Assembly (NCBI RefSeq): GCF_937958065.1
Contig: NZ_CALFXI010000053.1
Span: 21,317 to 85,316 of the forward strand
Reading direction: 5' to 3'
DNA from: an uncultured Steroidobacter sp.
GTDB taxonomy: Bacteria > Pseudomonadota > Gammaproteobacteria > Steroidobacterales > Steroidobacteraceae
DNA: 64,000 bases
A model generated the notes under the pieces. That model worked only from the letters and a program-made list of their open reading frames with translations. It searched no databases and was not told the DNA's origin. Below are positions 9,588-18,652 of this stretch, in pieces (positions within the stretch are counted from its first letter, which is position 1; the number at the start of each line of letters is the position of its first letter). The translations under genes and the position numbers were made by a program.

Positions 9588-11357
9588 TCAAACACTCACC
9601 AGCCGCTCGGGCCGTTTCAAGTACTGATTCTTGAGCGTATCGGCGAGGCGATACGCGAGAGCACCAACGGGTCCCGTGGGGTTGCGTCCCGCGTTCTGCG
9701 GAAATGCGCTCGAGCCCACCACGAAGACGTTGGAAACATCCCAGCTCTGCAGATATTTGTTCAATGCGCTGGTGCGCGGATCGTCACCGAACACGGTGCC
9801 TCCGGTGTTGTGCGTCGTCTGGTACGGCACGATGGAGTAGCGTCCGCGATCGCGCCGGCTCAAGACCTGCTCCGCGCCCATCTCCTTGGCAATGGTTGCG
9901 CAGATGCCCCGCGCGAACTCCATTTGTCGGAACTCGTTCTCCTGCCAATCGAACGTGAGCCGCAGCATCGGCCGGCCGAAAGAGTCGGTATAGGTCGGAT
10001 CGAGATCCAGATAGTTCTGACGATAGGACATGACCGAGCCCTGATTGCCCACGCTGGTCATGCGGTGATACGTCTCGACGACCGCCTTCTTCCAACCCTT
10101 GCCCCAGCGCGGCGAGCCGGGCGGCGTGGGACGCCGACCGATGGGGGCGCCGCTGTTGCTGCCGCTGCTGATTCCGCCGCCGCCGATGAAGCCCAGCTTG
10201 GCGAAATCCGGATTGTCGCTGTTGAAATCATCGATCCAGGTGCCGAGCGCGCCCGACCCCATGAACGGATTGAAGTAGGTGTCCTTTGGGAACAGCGCGC
10301 CCACGCCGCCCATGGATTGATAGGCATAGTTGCGGCCCACCACGCCGGTGTTGCGCTGGAAGTCGTACGGCTTGCCGATCTTCGAATGCAACATCAAGTG
10401 CACGTTGCCGAACACGTACGCCGCCAGGATCACCAGATCCGCGGGCTGCTCGAACTCACGTCCGCCCGCATCGAGATACGTCACACTCACGGCGCGCTTG
10501 CGCTTCGAATCCAGGTTCACCTTCATCACATAGGAATTGGTGCGCGCTTCGAAGTTCGGATTCTTGTAAGCGAGCGGAATGACCGTGAAGTGCGGGCTCG
10601 CCTTCGCGTTCGCTTCGCAGCCGAAGGCAGTGCAGAAGCCGCAGTAATGACACTGTCCCAGCGTCACGCCATCGGGGTTCACGTACGCGCGCGACGCATT
10701 CGATGCCGGCACTGGAAACGGGTGATACCCCAGGTTGCGCGCGGCCTTCTCGAACAGGACCATGTTGTGCGATTGAGTCAAGGGCGGATTCGGAAACTCG
10801 TTCGCTCGCGGCGCCTCGAAGATATTGCCTCCGTCGATCTTCGTGCCCCGCAGGTTGCCCGCCTTGCCGGAGGTGCCGCACACCTTCTCGAACGTGTCGT
10901 AATAGGGTTCGAGCTCGTGATAATCGATCGGCCAGTCCTGCAGATTCATATCGGCCGGAATGATGCTCTTGCCGTACTTCGCGACCGTGCCGGAGTACAT
11001 CTTGTGCTCCCACTCGGTCCAGCGCCAATGCAAGCCGGACCAATGCGTGCCGGCGCCGCCGACGCCCTCGCCCGGCAGGAACGAGCCGAGCTGCCGCATC
11101 GGCAATGCTCGCTGGGAGGGATCGTTGCGAAACGTCAATGTTTCCTTGCGCAGATTCTGGATCAGCTCGTGCCGGCGCGAATAGCGCAGCTCGTCGTGAA
11201 CCTGCGGCGCCATGAAATCGGGATTTGTCGCGCGCGGTCCGCCGCGTTCGAAGGCCACGATTTTCAAACCGGTGGATGCCAGCTCCTTGGCGAGAATGCC
11301 GCCCGCCCAGCCCAGGCCGACGATCGCGATATCGACAGGTTTCAGTTTGGTAGCCAT
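9588..11357 (-). CDS. GMC-family FAD-dependent oxidoreductase (gluconate/sugar dehydrogenase large-subunit type)
   Basis: The protein is 589 aa from the ATG at 11357, two bases after the stop of the subunit-3 gene (TGACGATG); the longer open frame lies inside that gene and was rejected. The FAD-binding GLGWAG is at 14-19 with FERGG at the end of the second strand. The C-terminus has the GMC active-site His in TTHNTGGT and Asn in FPQNAGRNPTG. A Cys cluster, CHYCGFCTAFGC, resembles the region that carries an Fe-S cluster in some FAD sugar dehydrogenases. It has no signal peptide of its own and is probably exported with its Tat-bearing partner. It likely oxidises a sugar, polyol or alcohol and passes electrons to the adjacent cytochrome c. 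Confidence 0.87.
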   Translation of the reverse strand: MATKLKPVDIAIVGLGWAGGILAKELASTGLKIVAFERGGPRATNPDFMAPQVHDELRYSRRHELIQNLRKETLTFRNDPSQRALPMRQLGSFLPGEGVGGAGTHWSGLHWRWTEWEHKMYSGTVAKYGKSIIPADMNLQDWPIDYHELEPYYDTFEKVCGTSGKAGNLRGTKIDGGNIFEAPRANEFPNPPLTQSHNMVLFEKAARNLGYHPFPVPASNASRAYVNPDGVTLGQCHYCGFCTAFGCEANAKASPHFTVIPLAYKNPNFEARTNSYVMKVNLDSKRKRAVSVTYLDAGGREFEQPADLVILAAYVFGNVHLMLHSKIGKPYDFQRNTGVVGRNYAYQSMGGVGALFPKDTYFNPFMGSGALGTWIDDFNSDNPDFAKLGFIGGGGISSGSNSGAPIGRRPTPPGSPRWGKGWKKAVVETYHRMTSVGNQGSVMSYRQNYLDLDPTYTDSFGRPMLRLTFDWQENEFRQMEFARGICATIAKEMGAEQVLSRRDRGRYSIVPYQTTHNTGGTVFGDDPRTSALNKYLQSWDVSNVFVVGSSAFPQNAGRNPTGPVGALAYRLADTLKNQYLKRPERLVSV

Positions 11358-11359
11358 CG

Positions 11360-12109
11360 TCACAGCAGGTCCTGAATGCTCAAGGGCTCGCTCATGTATT
11401 TCTTGTTGCGATACATCTCGATCTTGTCCGCATACATGTTGCCGATGCCGGGAAAGCCGATCATTCGCCACGCGGCCTTGCCCTTGTTGCCGCCATACAG
11501 CGGGTCGGCGAAATAGCCCTGCATGGTGAGGTCGTACAGCAGATTGAAGAAAATCGGCGTCGGCACCGTGGGCAACGCAATCTCGCGCTTCTCCAGCTGC
11601 GTCAGCACGGCCACGCGATCCTCTTCGGAGAGTGCGTCGAAGGTGCGTTTATATTTCTCGCGCAGGTGCGCGTTGAGATCGAGAATGCCGTTGCGAATGA
11701 GCTCGCTCGGCGTCATGCGCAGCTGATAGCCCTGCTCCGGCGTGCCTTCGAGGAACGGCCCCTGCAGATACATGCGATCGCCACGGCCGTAGCCCGAATT
11801 CAACTGCCGATCGATGAACACGGCCACGCCCAGCTCCAGGGCACCGGGTCCGACTTCATCGGGCGGAATGAAGGTGTCGACTACCGCCTCTATGAACGCC
11901 GCTTCATCGCCATTCAAAAATTCATACACCGGCACCGGCTCATCGGCGGCGCTCGCAGGCTTGGGCGCCCCATGATGCATGCCGGCCATCGAGTCCTCGG
12001 CGGCTGCGCTCCCGAGCGGCAACGCGCCCGATGCAGCACCGGCCCCGATGAGTTTCAACCAGGCGCGCCGATTCACTTTCTTCGGCTCGGCATTGTTCTC
12101 TTCAGTCAT
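11360..12109 (-). CDS. Gluconate 2-dehydrogenase subunit 3 family protein, Tat-exported
   Basis: The protein is 249 aa from the ATG at 12109, preceded by GGGGGGA. The N-terminus has a Tat-like signal (NRRAWLKLIGAGAASGALPL). The body (FLNGDEAAFIEAVVDTFIPPD, then GVAVFIDRQL) is the signature of the gluconate 2-dehydrogenase subunit 3 family (PF13618). These small subunits pair with GMC-type flavoproteins and carry the export signal. The GMC gene follows after two bases. A His/Met-rich stretch (MAGMHHG) after the signal is unusual. Confidence 0.87.
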   Translation of the reverse strand: MTEENNAEPKKVNRRAWLKLIGAGAASGALPLGSAAAEDSMAGMHHGAPKPASAADEPVPVYEFLNGDEAAFIEAVVDTFIPPDEVGPGALELGVAVFIDRQLNSGYGRGDRMYLQGPFLEGTPEQGYQLRMTPSELIRNGILDLNAHLREKYKRTFDALSEEDRVAVLTQLEKREIALPTVPTPIFFNLLYDLTMQGYFADPLYGGNKGKAAWRMIGFPGIGNMYADKIEMYRNKKYMSEPLSIQDLL

Positions 12110-12136
12110 CGTCCCCCCAATCGGCGTCACCGCTCG

Positions 12137-13468
12137 CTAGGACACCGCAGCGTCCTCATAGACGCGCTTCGATGCATCGATGCGCGTGAACAGAATGGCA
12201 GCCAACAACGAGTAACCTGCGAGCACGAAGAACGCGCTCGTCCAACCGCTCGCCGTCACGATATAGCCGGTCATCGCCGCGGCGATGGCCGCACCCAGGT
12301 TGCCAAAGGTGTTCATCACCGCCGACACCGAGCCTGCGTACACGCCACCGATGTCCAAGGTCACCGCCCAGGACACACCGACGGTGAGCTCGATGCCGAA
12401 CACCGCAAGCGCAAAGTAACCGACGCTGACGAGTGGATCGTTGGCGAGACAGGCGAGCGGGATCGTCACCGCTGCAATCAGAAATCCGGGGATGGCAACC
12501 ACGCGCCGTGCGAACTTGAGATTGCCGGTGCGCTTCAACGCGAGATCCGAGAACCAGCCGCCGCAGATGTCGCCCGCGACGCCGGCGAGCAACGGCAGAC
12601 TCGCGTAGATCCCCATCTGCTGCAGCTCGAACTGCCGCTCCGCATGCAGATATTTCGGGAACCAGGTGAGGAAGATCCCGATGTCATAGCCATAACAGAA
12701 ATACATCGCGGACAGCAGCCACATCTGTGGGCTGCGCAGGATGCGTCGCCACGGCACGATCTTGGATTGTTTGGCGGTGTTACCCAGCGCGTTGGCGATC
12801 AGCTCGCGCTCGGCGGCGTTGACCATGCGATGCTCGTTCGGCGAGTCGCGATAGAACCAGTACCAGACCGCCGCCCACAGCAGGCCAAGCACCGCGAAGA
12901 TATAGAAAGGCGCGCGCCACCCGTAGTGAGCGATGATGAAGACGACGACGACCGGCGTGAGCGCTCCGCCCAGGCGCGAGCCCGCGTGCGTGATGCCTTG
13001 TGCGAAGCCCCGCTCCGACGGCAGCATCCAACGCGACAAGGATCGCGTGGCGATCGGAAACGCGCCCGCCTCTCCCATGCCGAACAGAAATCGGCACACG
13101 ATCATCGAGGTCGCCGACCAGGTGAGCGCGGTTGCCGCGGTAAAGGCGGACCACCAGGTGACGATGGCCGGCAGCGCACGCCGCGGACCGAAGCGATCTC
13201 CGAGCCAGCCGCCCGGAATCTGAAACAGCGCATACGACAATTGATAGGCGCCGAGAATCCACCCCATCGTGACGATGGAGAAGCCGAACTCTTCCTGGAT
13301 GGAAGGCACCGCCGCCGAGATCACCACCCGGTCGATATAGGTGATCATGTAAGCGACGACGGTGAGCCACAGGACGGTGTGGCGCACGCGCGTGGGTGCG
13401 ACGACTGCGGCGTGATCGATCGACGCCGCGGCCGCCGGTTTCACAATGGCCGCATCACCGTTCGCCAT
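12137..13468 (-). CDS. MFS transporter, anion:cation symporter type
   Basis: The protein is 443 aa from the ATG at 13468, with AAGGGTGG upstream; an in-frame start at 13510 would lie further inside the amidohydrolase gene. About 12 TM segments are visible. Typical ACS/ExuT-GudP motifs include YIDRVVISAAVPSIQEEFG in helix 1, PGGWLGDRFGPRR in the loop between helices 2 and 3, and FGMGEAGAFP in helix 4. The family imports organic acids such as hexuronates, glucarate or aromatic acids with protons. It overlaps the amidohydrolase stop by 14 bases. It likely imports the periplasmic product of this island. Confidence 0.86.
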   Translation of the reverse strand: MANGDAAIVKPAAAASIDHAAVVAPTRVRHTVLWLTVVAYMITYIDRVVISAAVPSIQEEFGFSIVTMGWILGAYQLSYALFQIPGGWLGDRFGPRRALPAIVTWWSAFTAATALTWSATSMIVCRFLFGMGEAGAFPIATRSLSRWMLPSERGFAQGITHAGSRLGGALTPVVVVFIIAHYGWRAPFYIFAVLGLLWAAVWYWFYRDSPNEHRMVNAAERELIANALGNTAKQSKIVPWRRILRSPQMWLLSAMYFCYGYDIGIFLTWFPKYLHAERQFELQQMGIYASLPLLAGVAGDICGGWFSDLALKRTGNLKFARRVVAIPGFLIAAVTIPLACLANDPLVSVGYFALAVFGIELTVGVSWAVTLDIGGVYAGSVSAVMNTFGNLGAAIAAAMTGYIVTASGWTSAFFVLAGYSLLAAILFTRIDASKRVYEDAAVS

Positions 13469-14846
13469 GTGCGCCACCCTTGGATCCGCCCTTGCATTCG
13501 CTTGCGGCACGGCCAGTGCAGATCGACCAGATGGTGGGCACGGACTTGCCCGCTACGTAGACCGCGTGGATCGTCCTGGTGTTGCGAATATCCGCGGTGG
13601 GATCGGCATCGAGCACCACCAGATCGGCCGTCTTGCCCGGCTCGATGGTTCCCAAATCCTTGGCGCCGATCAGTTTCGCATTCGTGCTCGTGGCCGCGGT
13701 CAACACCTGCAGCGGTGTCAATCCGGCCTGCACCATCAGCTGCAGCTCCCAATGCAGAAAATGCCCGGAAAAACGCCCCGAGGGCCCGCTGTCGCTGCCG
13801 ACGCCATAGCGCACGCCGGCTTCGATCTCCCGACGCGTGTTTGCCAGGGCCATGTCGAGCACGGCTGGGTACTGATGAAAATGTTTGCCCGCGGCGAGCT
13901 TCTGCTGACGCTCCTGACTCTTGAGCGTCGCCAATGCCGCCGGCGTGATCGAGCGATTGAAGAAGGGATCGTCGAGAAACGGCAGCTTCGTATACGTGAA
14001 CGAGGCTTCACGACTCAGCGTGGCCGCCATCTGCACGATATCGTGCCGCTTCATGTCGTCCAGCAACGCCTGATCGACAGGCGCATCGCGCACACTGTGC
14101 GCGAATCCGTCGACGCCTTGCGACGCCAAGGTCCGGGCATTCTCCAGATAAAAGATATGAGCAATGGCGCGCAGGCCGTGTTTATGCGCCTGGTCGATGA
14201 TGGCTTTGCTGATGTCGGCCGGCATGCGTGAAGGCAGGTCGCCAAACTCGTCGTCGACCCACAACTTGATGAAGTCGACGCCCTTCGCGACTTGTTCGTC
14301 GACGGCCCGGCGCGCCTCGGCCACGTTCGCCACAGGCTTGTTCAGCCCGGCGACGCCGCCGTAGGAAGACTTGAATACCAGCCCCTGCCCCGACGTGTAG
14401 ACGCGTGCCACATCCGGCTGCGTTCTACGTTGATCCGCGCGGATGTCGAATATCACATCGGTATCGGTGCCGAGCACCTGCACGGCGGTGACGCCGTAAG
14501 CGGCGTAGATACGCAGCTGTTGCTCCACCAACTCGCGAGAGTAGAAGTTGATGTCCTGCGTGAGGTCGTGAACCAGGCCGAGATGGACGTGATTGTCGAT
14601 GAGCCCGGGAATCACGAATTTCCCGCCGAGATCCACCACGGTTGCGCCACTCGGCTGTTTCAGGCTCGAGCGCGGGCCCACCCACGAAATGCGCCCGTTC
14701 TCGAAGATCAGGGAAGCGTTCGGAACTGGAGCACGGCCTGTGCCATCGATCAGTGTGAAATTCGTGAGCACTGTCGTGGCCGCCTGCGCCACCGACAGCG
14801 CCGCGAACCCGAGAAACGCGGCGACGATACGGACTGCTAGCTGCAC
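13455..14846 (-). CDS. Amidohydrolase-family protein, exported
   Basis: The protein is 463 aa from the GTG at 14846, with GGAGGGGGAA upstream. The signal peptide ends at SVAQAA. The TIM-barrel metal site is NHVHL (His86, His88), Lys194 in FIKLWVDD (possible carboxylated bridging Lys), His230, His250 and Asp352 in GSDSG. The C-terminal ATSTNAKLIGAKDLGTIEPGKTADLVVLD is the usual end of imidazolonepropionase/prolidase-type amidohydrolases. It is the first gene of a leftward operon with MFS, GMC and cytochrome genes. The substrate is unknown; hydrolysis of an amide, lactone or ester in the periplasm is plausible. Confidence 0.87.
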   Translation of the reverse strand: MQLAVRIVAAFLGFAALSVAQAATTVLTNFTLIDGTGRAPVPNASLIFENGRISWVGPRSSLKQPSGATVVDLGGKFVIPGLIDNHVHLGLVHDLTQDINFYSRELVEQQLRIYAAYGVTAVQVLGTDTDVIFDIRADQRRTQPDVARVYTSGQGLVFKSSYGGVAGLNKPVANVAEARRAVDEQVAKGVDFIKLWVDDEFGDLPSRMPADISKAIIDQAHKHGLRAIAHIFYLENARTLASQGVDGFAHSVRDAPVDQALLDDMKRHDIVQMAATLSREASFTYTKLPFLDDPFFNRSITPAALATLKSQERQQKLAAGKHFHQYPAVLDMALANTRREIEAGVRYGVGSDSGPSGRFSGHFLHWELQLMVQAGLTPLQVLTAATSTNAKLIGAKDLGTIEPGKTADLVVLDADPTADIRNTRTIHAVYVAGKSVPTIWSICTGRAASECKGGSKGGAHGER

Positions 14847-14897
14847 TCTTCCCCCTCCGGTACCCGATCACGCTCGTTACGGCGCTTCTGGGTGAGC

Positions 14898-14919
14898 CTA
14901 TATCCTATATCCTATCGCC
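14898..14919. promoter_or_regulatory. Candidate GntR operator O1
   Basis: This is an AT-rich direct repeat (CTATATC CTATATC CTATCG) 52-73 bases upstream of the amidohydrolase start. It shares the 10-mer ATCCTATATC (14902-14911) with the complement of site O2 next to the GntR gene. Its position fits control of the leftward operon. Confidence 0.45.
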
Positions 14920-14934
14920 ATGATTGCGGTGCGC

Positions 14935-14963
14935 GATACCAAAAGTCAAATGTTATCGGTATC
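14935..14963. repeat. Inverted repeat in amidohydrolase promoter region
   Basis: GATACC (14935-14940) and GGTATC (14958-14963) are inverted around a 17-base spacer, between the GntR stop and the amidohydrolase start. It is a possible second protein-binding site, and the short arms make chance possible. Confidence 0.3.
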
Positions 14964-15019
14964 AAATCCGGCGAAGCGGCGCCAGAGGCCCGGCGCGGCG
15001 GGAAAAGCAACGGGGGGAA

Positions 15020-15736
15020 TCAGTCGCGGGTGAACTTCACGAGCCGTTGATACGACTTTTCGAGGTGAGCGCGCATGGCCGCCTCGGCCTGATCGGGGTC
15101 GCGCTGCTGCAAGGCTTTGGTGACGAGCGTGTGCTCGGCCACCGCCTCGTTGGTCACTTCACGATGAAAGCGCAGACGGAAAATGTGCAAGTGAATGTGC
15201 AGGCGGCTGAGCGATTCCACGATCAGGTTGTTATCGCTCCCGCGCGCGATCTGTTCGTGAAATGCCGCGTCCTGATCCGCGAACTGATCGTAGAGCGCGC
15301 GCGAGCGTGCAGCCTGGTCTGGATTCATTTCGAGCGCCAGACCGCACAGGTCGATGAGCGCTTTGTCGCTCATGCGCTGCGCCGCGCAGCGGGCCGCATA
15401 GGGCTCGATCAGCAGCCGGATTTCGAACAGTTCCTCGAACTGCTTGCGGTTCAAGGTCGGCGCCGTGCAGTAACCGATGAAGCGCTGTTTGGTCACCAGC
15501 CCGTTGGCTTCGAGCATGCTCAGCGCTTCACGGATCGGTGTCTGTGAGATCCCGAATTCGCGCGCCAGGCTGTCCACCGAGATGCGCGTGTTTGGGGGAA
15601 TCTTCAGTGACGTGATGTCTTCACGAATCCGGTTGTAGGCGTCTTCGACGAAGCCGGACGCCCGCTTGATCTGGCGCGGATTCTCTGGCGACGGTGCCAC
15701 CGGCACCGCTCGGGGATTCTTTGACTCGCTGCTCAT
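15020..15736 (-). CDS. GntR-family regulator, FadR/FCD subfamily
   Basis: The protein is 238 aa from the ATG at 15736; a TTG at 15778 would add 14 residues and is the alternative start. The winged helix is at about 27-95, with the recognition region SLAREFGISQTPIREALSML. The C-terminal FCD domain (about 100-230) keeps probable metal or ligand residues in DAAFHEQIA (His160), EHTLV (His202) and MRAHLEK (His224). FCD regulators bind organic acids and normally repress the neighbouring catabolic genes. It is divergent from the iron alcohol dehydrogenase, with a perfect palindrome (15805-15818) between them. Confidence 0.9.
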   Translation of the reverse strand: MSSESKNPRAVPVAPSPENPRQIKRASGFVEDAYNRIREDITSLKIPPNTRISVDSLAREFGISQTPIREALSMLEANGLVTKQRFIGYCTAPTLNRKQFEELFEIRLLIEPYAARCAAQRMSDKALIDLCGLALEMNPDQAARSRALYDQFADQDAAFHEQIARGSDNNLIVESLSRLHIHLHIFRLRFHREVTNEAVAEHTLVTKALQQRDPDQAEAAMRAHLEKSYQRLVKFTRD

Positions 15737-15803
15737 GGAGGAACTCTGTGCGTCATTGACCGCTGGTTTGGATAGCAATTGTCATCCAGCGTGCGTAGCA
15801 ATT

Positions 15804-15821
15804 CTATCATATATGATATAG
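15804..15821. promoter_or_regulatory. Candidate GntR operator O2
   Basis: The core TATCATATATGATA (15805-15818) is a perfect 14-bp palindrome in the divergent region between the GntR regulator and the iron alcohol dehydrogenase. A wider inverted repeat, GTCATCC (15781-15787) and GGATGAC (15821-15827), brackets it. It is the best autoregulatory operator candidate. Confidence 0.6.
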
Positions 15822-15869
15822 GATGACTCTCAGGACGGACCTCGCCGCCCGATTGTAGAGAGGACTTCT

Positions 15870-17099
15870 ATGAGCCTGTTTGGCGCCATGCGGCTGCCTC
15901 GCTCCGTGCTTTTCGGTTCCGGTCAACGTCGCGCACTTGCCGCAGTGGCCCAGCAATTCGGCCGACGAGCTCTGATCTGCACCGATCCCAGGCTGGGCGC
16001 GGACAGCGAGATCCAGACGCTCGTCGCCGAGCTTCAGGGGCGCGGCATGACGGCGCTCGTCTACGATCAGACGCGCGCCGATTTGCCGACCGAATCCCTC
16101 ATGGACTGTGTGAGCAAGACCGCGAGCTTCAGGCCGGAGGTCGTCATCGGCATCGGCGGTGGCAGCTGCATGGACATGGCGAAGGCCGTGGCCGTGCTGC
16201 TTACGCACGGTGGCGAGCCTTCTGCGTACTACGGCGAATACAAAGTCCCCGGTCCGGTCATTCCACTGATTGCCGTGCCTACGACGTCCGGCACTGGCTC
16301 GGAAGTGACACCGGTTGCGGTGGTGGCGGACACCGCCAAGGGAACGAAGATCGGCATCGCCAGCCCCTATCTCATTCCGCAAGTCGCGGTGTGCGATCCC
16401 GAGCTGACGTTGAGCTGTCCTCCGGCACTGACCGCGTGCTCCGGTGGGGACGCACTCACGCACGCCATCGAATCTTTCACCGCTTTGGCGCGAACGCCCA
16501 GTGCCGACTTGACGTTGCAGCACGTGTTCGTCGGCAAGAACGCGCTCTCGGATCATTTCGCGCTGCTGGCCATCTCGTCGATCTGGAAGAGCCTCTACCC
16601 TGCCTACGTCAACGGCAAGGACTTGCAGGCACGCGAGAATCTCATGATGGGCGCACTGGCCGCGGGCTGTGCGTTCGGAACCGCGGGAACCGCCGCCGCG
16701 CATGCGATTCAATATCCGGTCGGAAATGCCACGCACACGGCCCATGGCGATGGCGTCGCTTCGTTATTGCCCTACGTGATGGAGTTCAACCGACCAGCCT
16801 GCGTCGACAGCTTCGCCCAGATCGCGCGAATGCTGGGGCTCGGAGGCGCCGACAGCACCGATGACGATCTGTCTCGCATTCTCATCGACGAAGTCGCGCA
16901 ATTGCTCGCGTCCGTTGGCATTCCGCGCACGCTGAAAGATCTCGGGCTGGCCGCCGACCGCCAGCAATGGACCGCCGAGAGCGCCATTTCGATTCAGCGT
17001 CTGGTCAAGAACAATCCGCGACCGTTGGATTTGCGCGCGATGCAGGCGATCACTGCCGCGGCTTATTCCGGCGATCGAGCCGCCCTCCGCCACGCCTGA
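15870..17099 (+). CDS. Iron-containing (group III) alcohol dehydrogenase
   Basis: The protein is 409 aa, with the start ATG at 15870 behind GAGAGGA. The NAD-binding GIGGGSCMDMAKA is at about 94-106. Metal ligands are predicted as Asp194, His198 (GGDALTHAIE), His278 (AAHAIQYP) and His292 (AHGDG), all present. The relatives include 4-hydroxybutyrate dehydrogenase and maleylacetate reductase, and PTTSGTGSEVTPVAV is typical of the family. It is followed after 15 bases by an aldehyde dehydrogenase, suggesting alcohol to (semi)aldehyde to acid. Control by the GntR regulator through O2 is likely. Confidence 0.9.
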   Translation: MSLFGAMRLPRSVLFGSGQRRALAAVAQQFGRRALICTDPRLGADSEIQTLVAELQGRGMTALVYDQTRADLPTESLMDCVSKTASFRPEVVIGIGGGSCMDMAKAVAVLLTHGGEPSAYYGEYKVPGPVIPLIAVPTTSGTGSEVTPVAVVADTAKGTKIGIASPYLIPQVAVCDPELTLSCPPALTACSGGDALTHAIESFTALARTPSADLTLQHVFVGKNALSDHFALLAISSIWKSLYPAYVNGKDLQARENLMMGALAAGCAFGTAGTAAAHAIQYPVGNATHTAHGDGVASLLPYVMEFNRPACVDSFAQIARMLGLGGADSTDDDLSRILIDEVAQLLASVGIPRTLKDLGLAADRQQWTAESAISIQRLVKNNPRPLDLRAMQAITAAAYSGDRAALRHA

Positions 17100-17114
17100 T
17101 TCCAAGCTGATGCC

Positions 17115-18590
17115 ATGAAGTCCACGAATCATTATCTGTTGCCCGTCGACGCCGGACGCTCCATTCCCACCGATCTGCTGATCGGCGATCGCTGGCGCGA
17201 GGGCGCCGAACGCCAGCGCATCGATGTGGTCAACCCCTCGACCGGGGCAGTTCTTGCTTCGGTTGCGAGTGCGACCGTGAAGGATGGCCTCGAATCGATC
17301 GAAGCCGCCTCGCGAGCCGCGGCCGATTGGGCCGCCACGCCACCGAGAAAGCGAGCCGAGTTGCTGCGCGCGTGCTTCGAGCGGATGGTTGCCAACGCCG
17401 AGTGGCTGGCTCATCTGATCTCGCTCGAGAACGGCAAGGCGCTGTCGGACGCCAGGAGCGAAGTGATGTACGCGGCGGAATTCTTCCGTTGGTATGCCGA
17501 GGAAGCCGTGCGCCTGGAAGGCGAAATCAGCACCTCCCCGAGCGGCGCCAACCGCATCGTGGTGATGTACCAGCCGATCGGAGTCTCGCTGCTGATCACG
17601 CCGTGGAATTTCCCCGCAGCCATGGCAACACGCAAGATTGCCCCCGCCCTCGCCGCCGGCTGTACCTGCATCCTCAAGCCCGCGGAAGAAACACCGCTGA
17701 CCGCGTATGCCGTCGCACAGATCATGCTGGAAGCCGGAATTCCTCCGGGCGTCGTAAACGTGATCACCACGGACGACCCAGGGCCGGTCGTGAAGGCCAT
17801 GTTGCACGAAGGCAGGATTCGCAAGCTCTCCTTCACCGGAAGTACCGAAGTGGGCCGCCTGCTGTTGCACGAAGCCGCCGATACCATCGTGAATTGTTCG
17901 ATGGAACTGGGTGGCAACGCACCCTTCCTGGTACTCGACGACGCAAACATCGGCGATGCGGTCGCGGGCGCGATGATCGCGAAGATGCGCAACGGTGGTG
18001 AAGCCTGTACGGCGGCGAATCGCTTCTATGTTCAGCGGGGCGCCTACGAGGAATTCACCAGACAGCTGGTCGCCAAGATGGAGGCCGTGAAGCTCGGCGA
18101 GGGCACCTCCCCTGAGACCGGCTGCGGCGCGCTCATCAACGAGGCTGCCGTGGCGAAGATCGAATCGCTGGTCGCGGACGCCGTGAAACGAGGCGCGCGC
18201 GTATTGTTGGGCGGCGTCGCGCCGTCGCGCCCCGGTTTCTTTTATCCGCCGACCGTGCTGAAGGACGTGCCCCCAGGCTCGGAAATCCTCAAGCAGGAGA
18301 TCTTCGGCCCGGTCGCCGTCCTCGTTCCCTTCGATTCGATCGATGAAGCCATCGCGCTGGCGAACGACACCGAATACGGCCTGGTCGCTTATATCTACAC
18401 AGGCGATCTCAAGACCGGCCTGCGCATCGCCGAGCGCCTGGAGAGCGGCATGATCGCGCTGAATCGCGGGCTGGTGTCCGACGCTGCGGCTCCCTTCGGT
18501 GGCGTAAAGCAGAGCGGCCTCGGACGCGAAGGATCACATCACGGCATTCGCGAATTCACGGAAGCCAAATACATCGCTGTCGAGTGGTGA
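17115..18590 (+). CDS. NAD(P)-dependent aldehyde dehydrogenase, succinate-semialdehyde dehydrogenase-like
   Basis: The protein is 491 aa. The ALDH active site is complete: Asn165 (PWNF), Glu264 (ELGGNAPF) and Cys298 (GGEACTAANRF). The cofactor region reads KPAEETPLTA and FTGSTEVGRLL. The ELGGNAPFLV and ACTAANRF motifs and the overall length match the GabD type. Coupled to the upstream iron alcohol dehydrogenase, it could convert a hydroxy acid through its semialdehyde to a dicarboxylate such as succinate. The exact substrate is not proven. Confidence 0.88.
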   Translation: MKSTNHYLLPVDAGRSIPTDLLIGDRWREGAERQRIDVVNPSTGAVLASVASATVKDGLESIEAASRAAADWAATPPRKRAELLRACFERMVANAEWLAHLISLENGKALSDARSEVMYAAEFFRWYAEEAVRLEGEISTSPSGANRIVVMYQPIGVSLLITPWNFPAAMATRKIAPALAAGCTCILKPAEETPLTAYAVAQIMLEAGIPPGVVNVITTDDPGPVVKAMLHEGRIRKLSFTGSTEVGRLLLHEAADTIVNCSMELGGNAPFLVLDDANIGDAVAGAMIAKMRNGGEACTAANRFYVQRGAYEEFTRQLVAKMEAVKLGEGTSPETGCGALINEAAVAKIESLVADAVKRGARVLLGGVAPSRPGFFYPPTVLKDVPPGSEILKQEIFGPVAVLVPFDSIDEAIALANDTEYGLVAYIYTGDLKTGLRIAERLESGMIALNRGLVSDAAAPFGGVKQSGLGREGSHHGIREFTEAKYIAVEW

Positions 18591-18610
18591 CCTGACGCCA
18601 ACGTCCAAGC

Positions 18611-18640
18611 GGCGGCCGCGCTCGATCCAGCGTGGCCGCC
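18611..18640. terminator. Bidirectional terminator-like hairpin
   Basis: A 12-bp stem (18611-18622 with 18629-18640) has one mismatch and a 6-base loop. It lies between the convergent aldehyde dehydrogenase and enoyl-CoA hydratase genes and could end both transcripts. Confidence 0.6.
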
Positions 18641-18652
18641 CCTACGAAGCCC

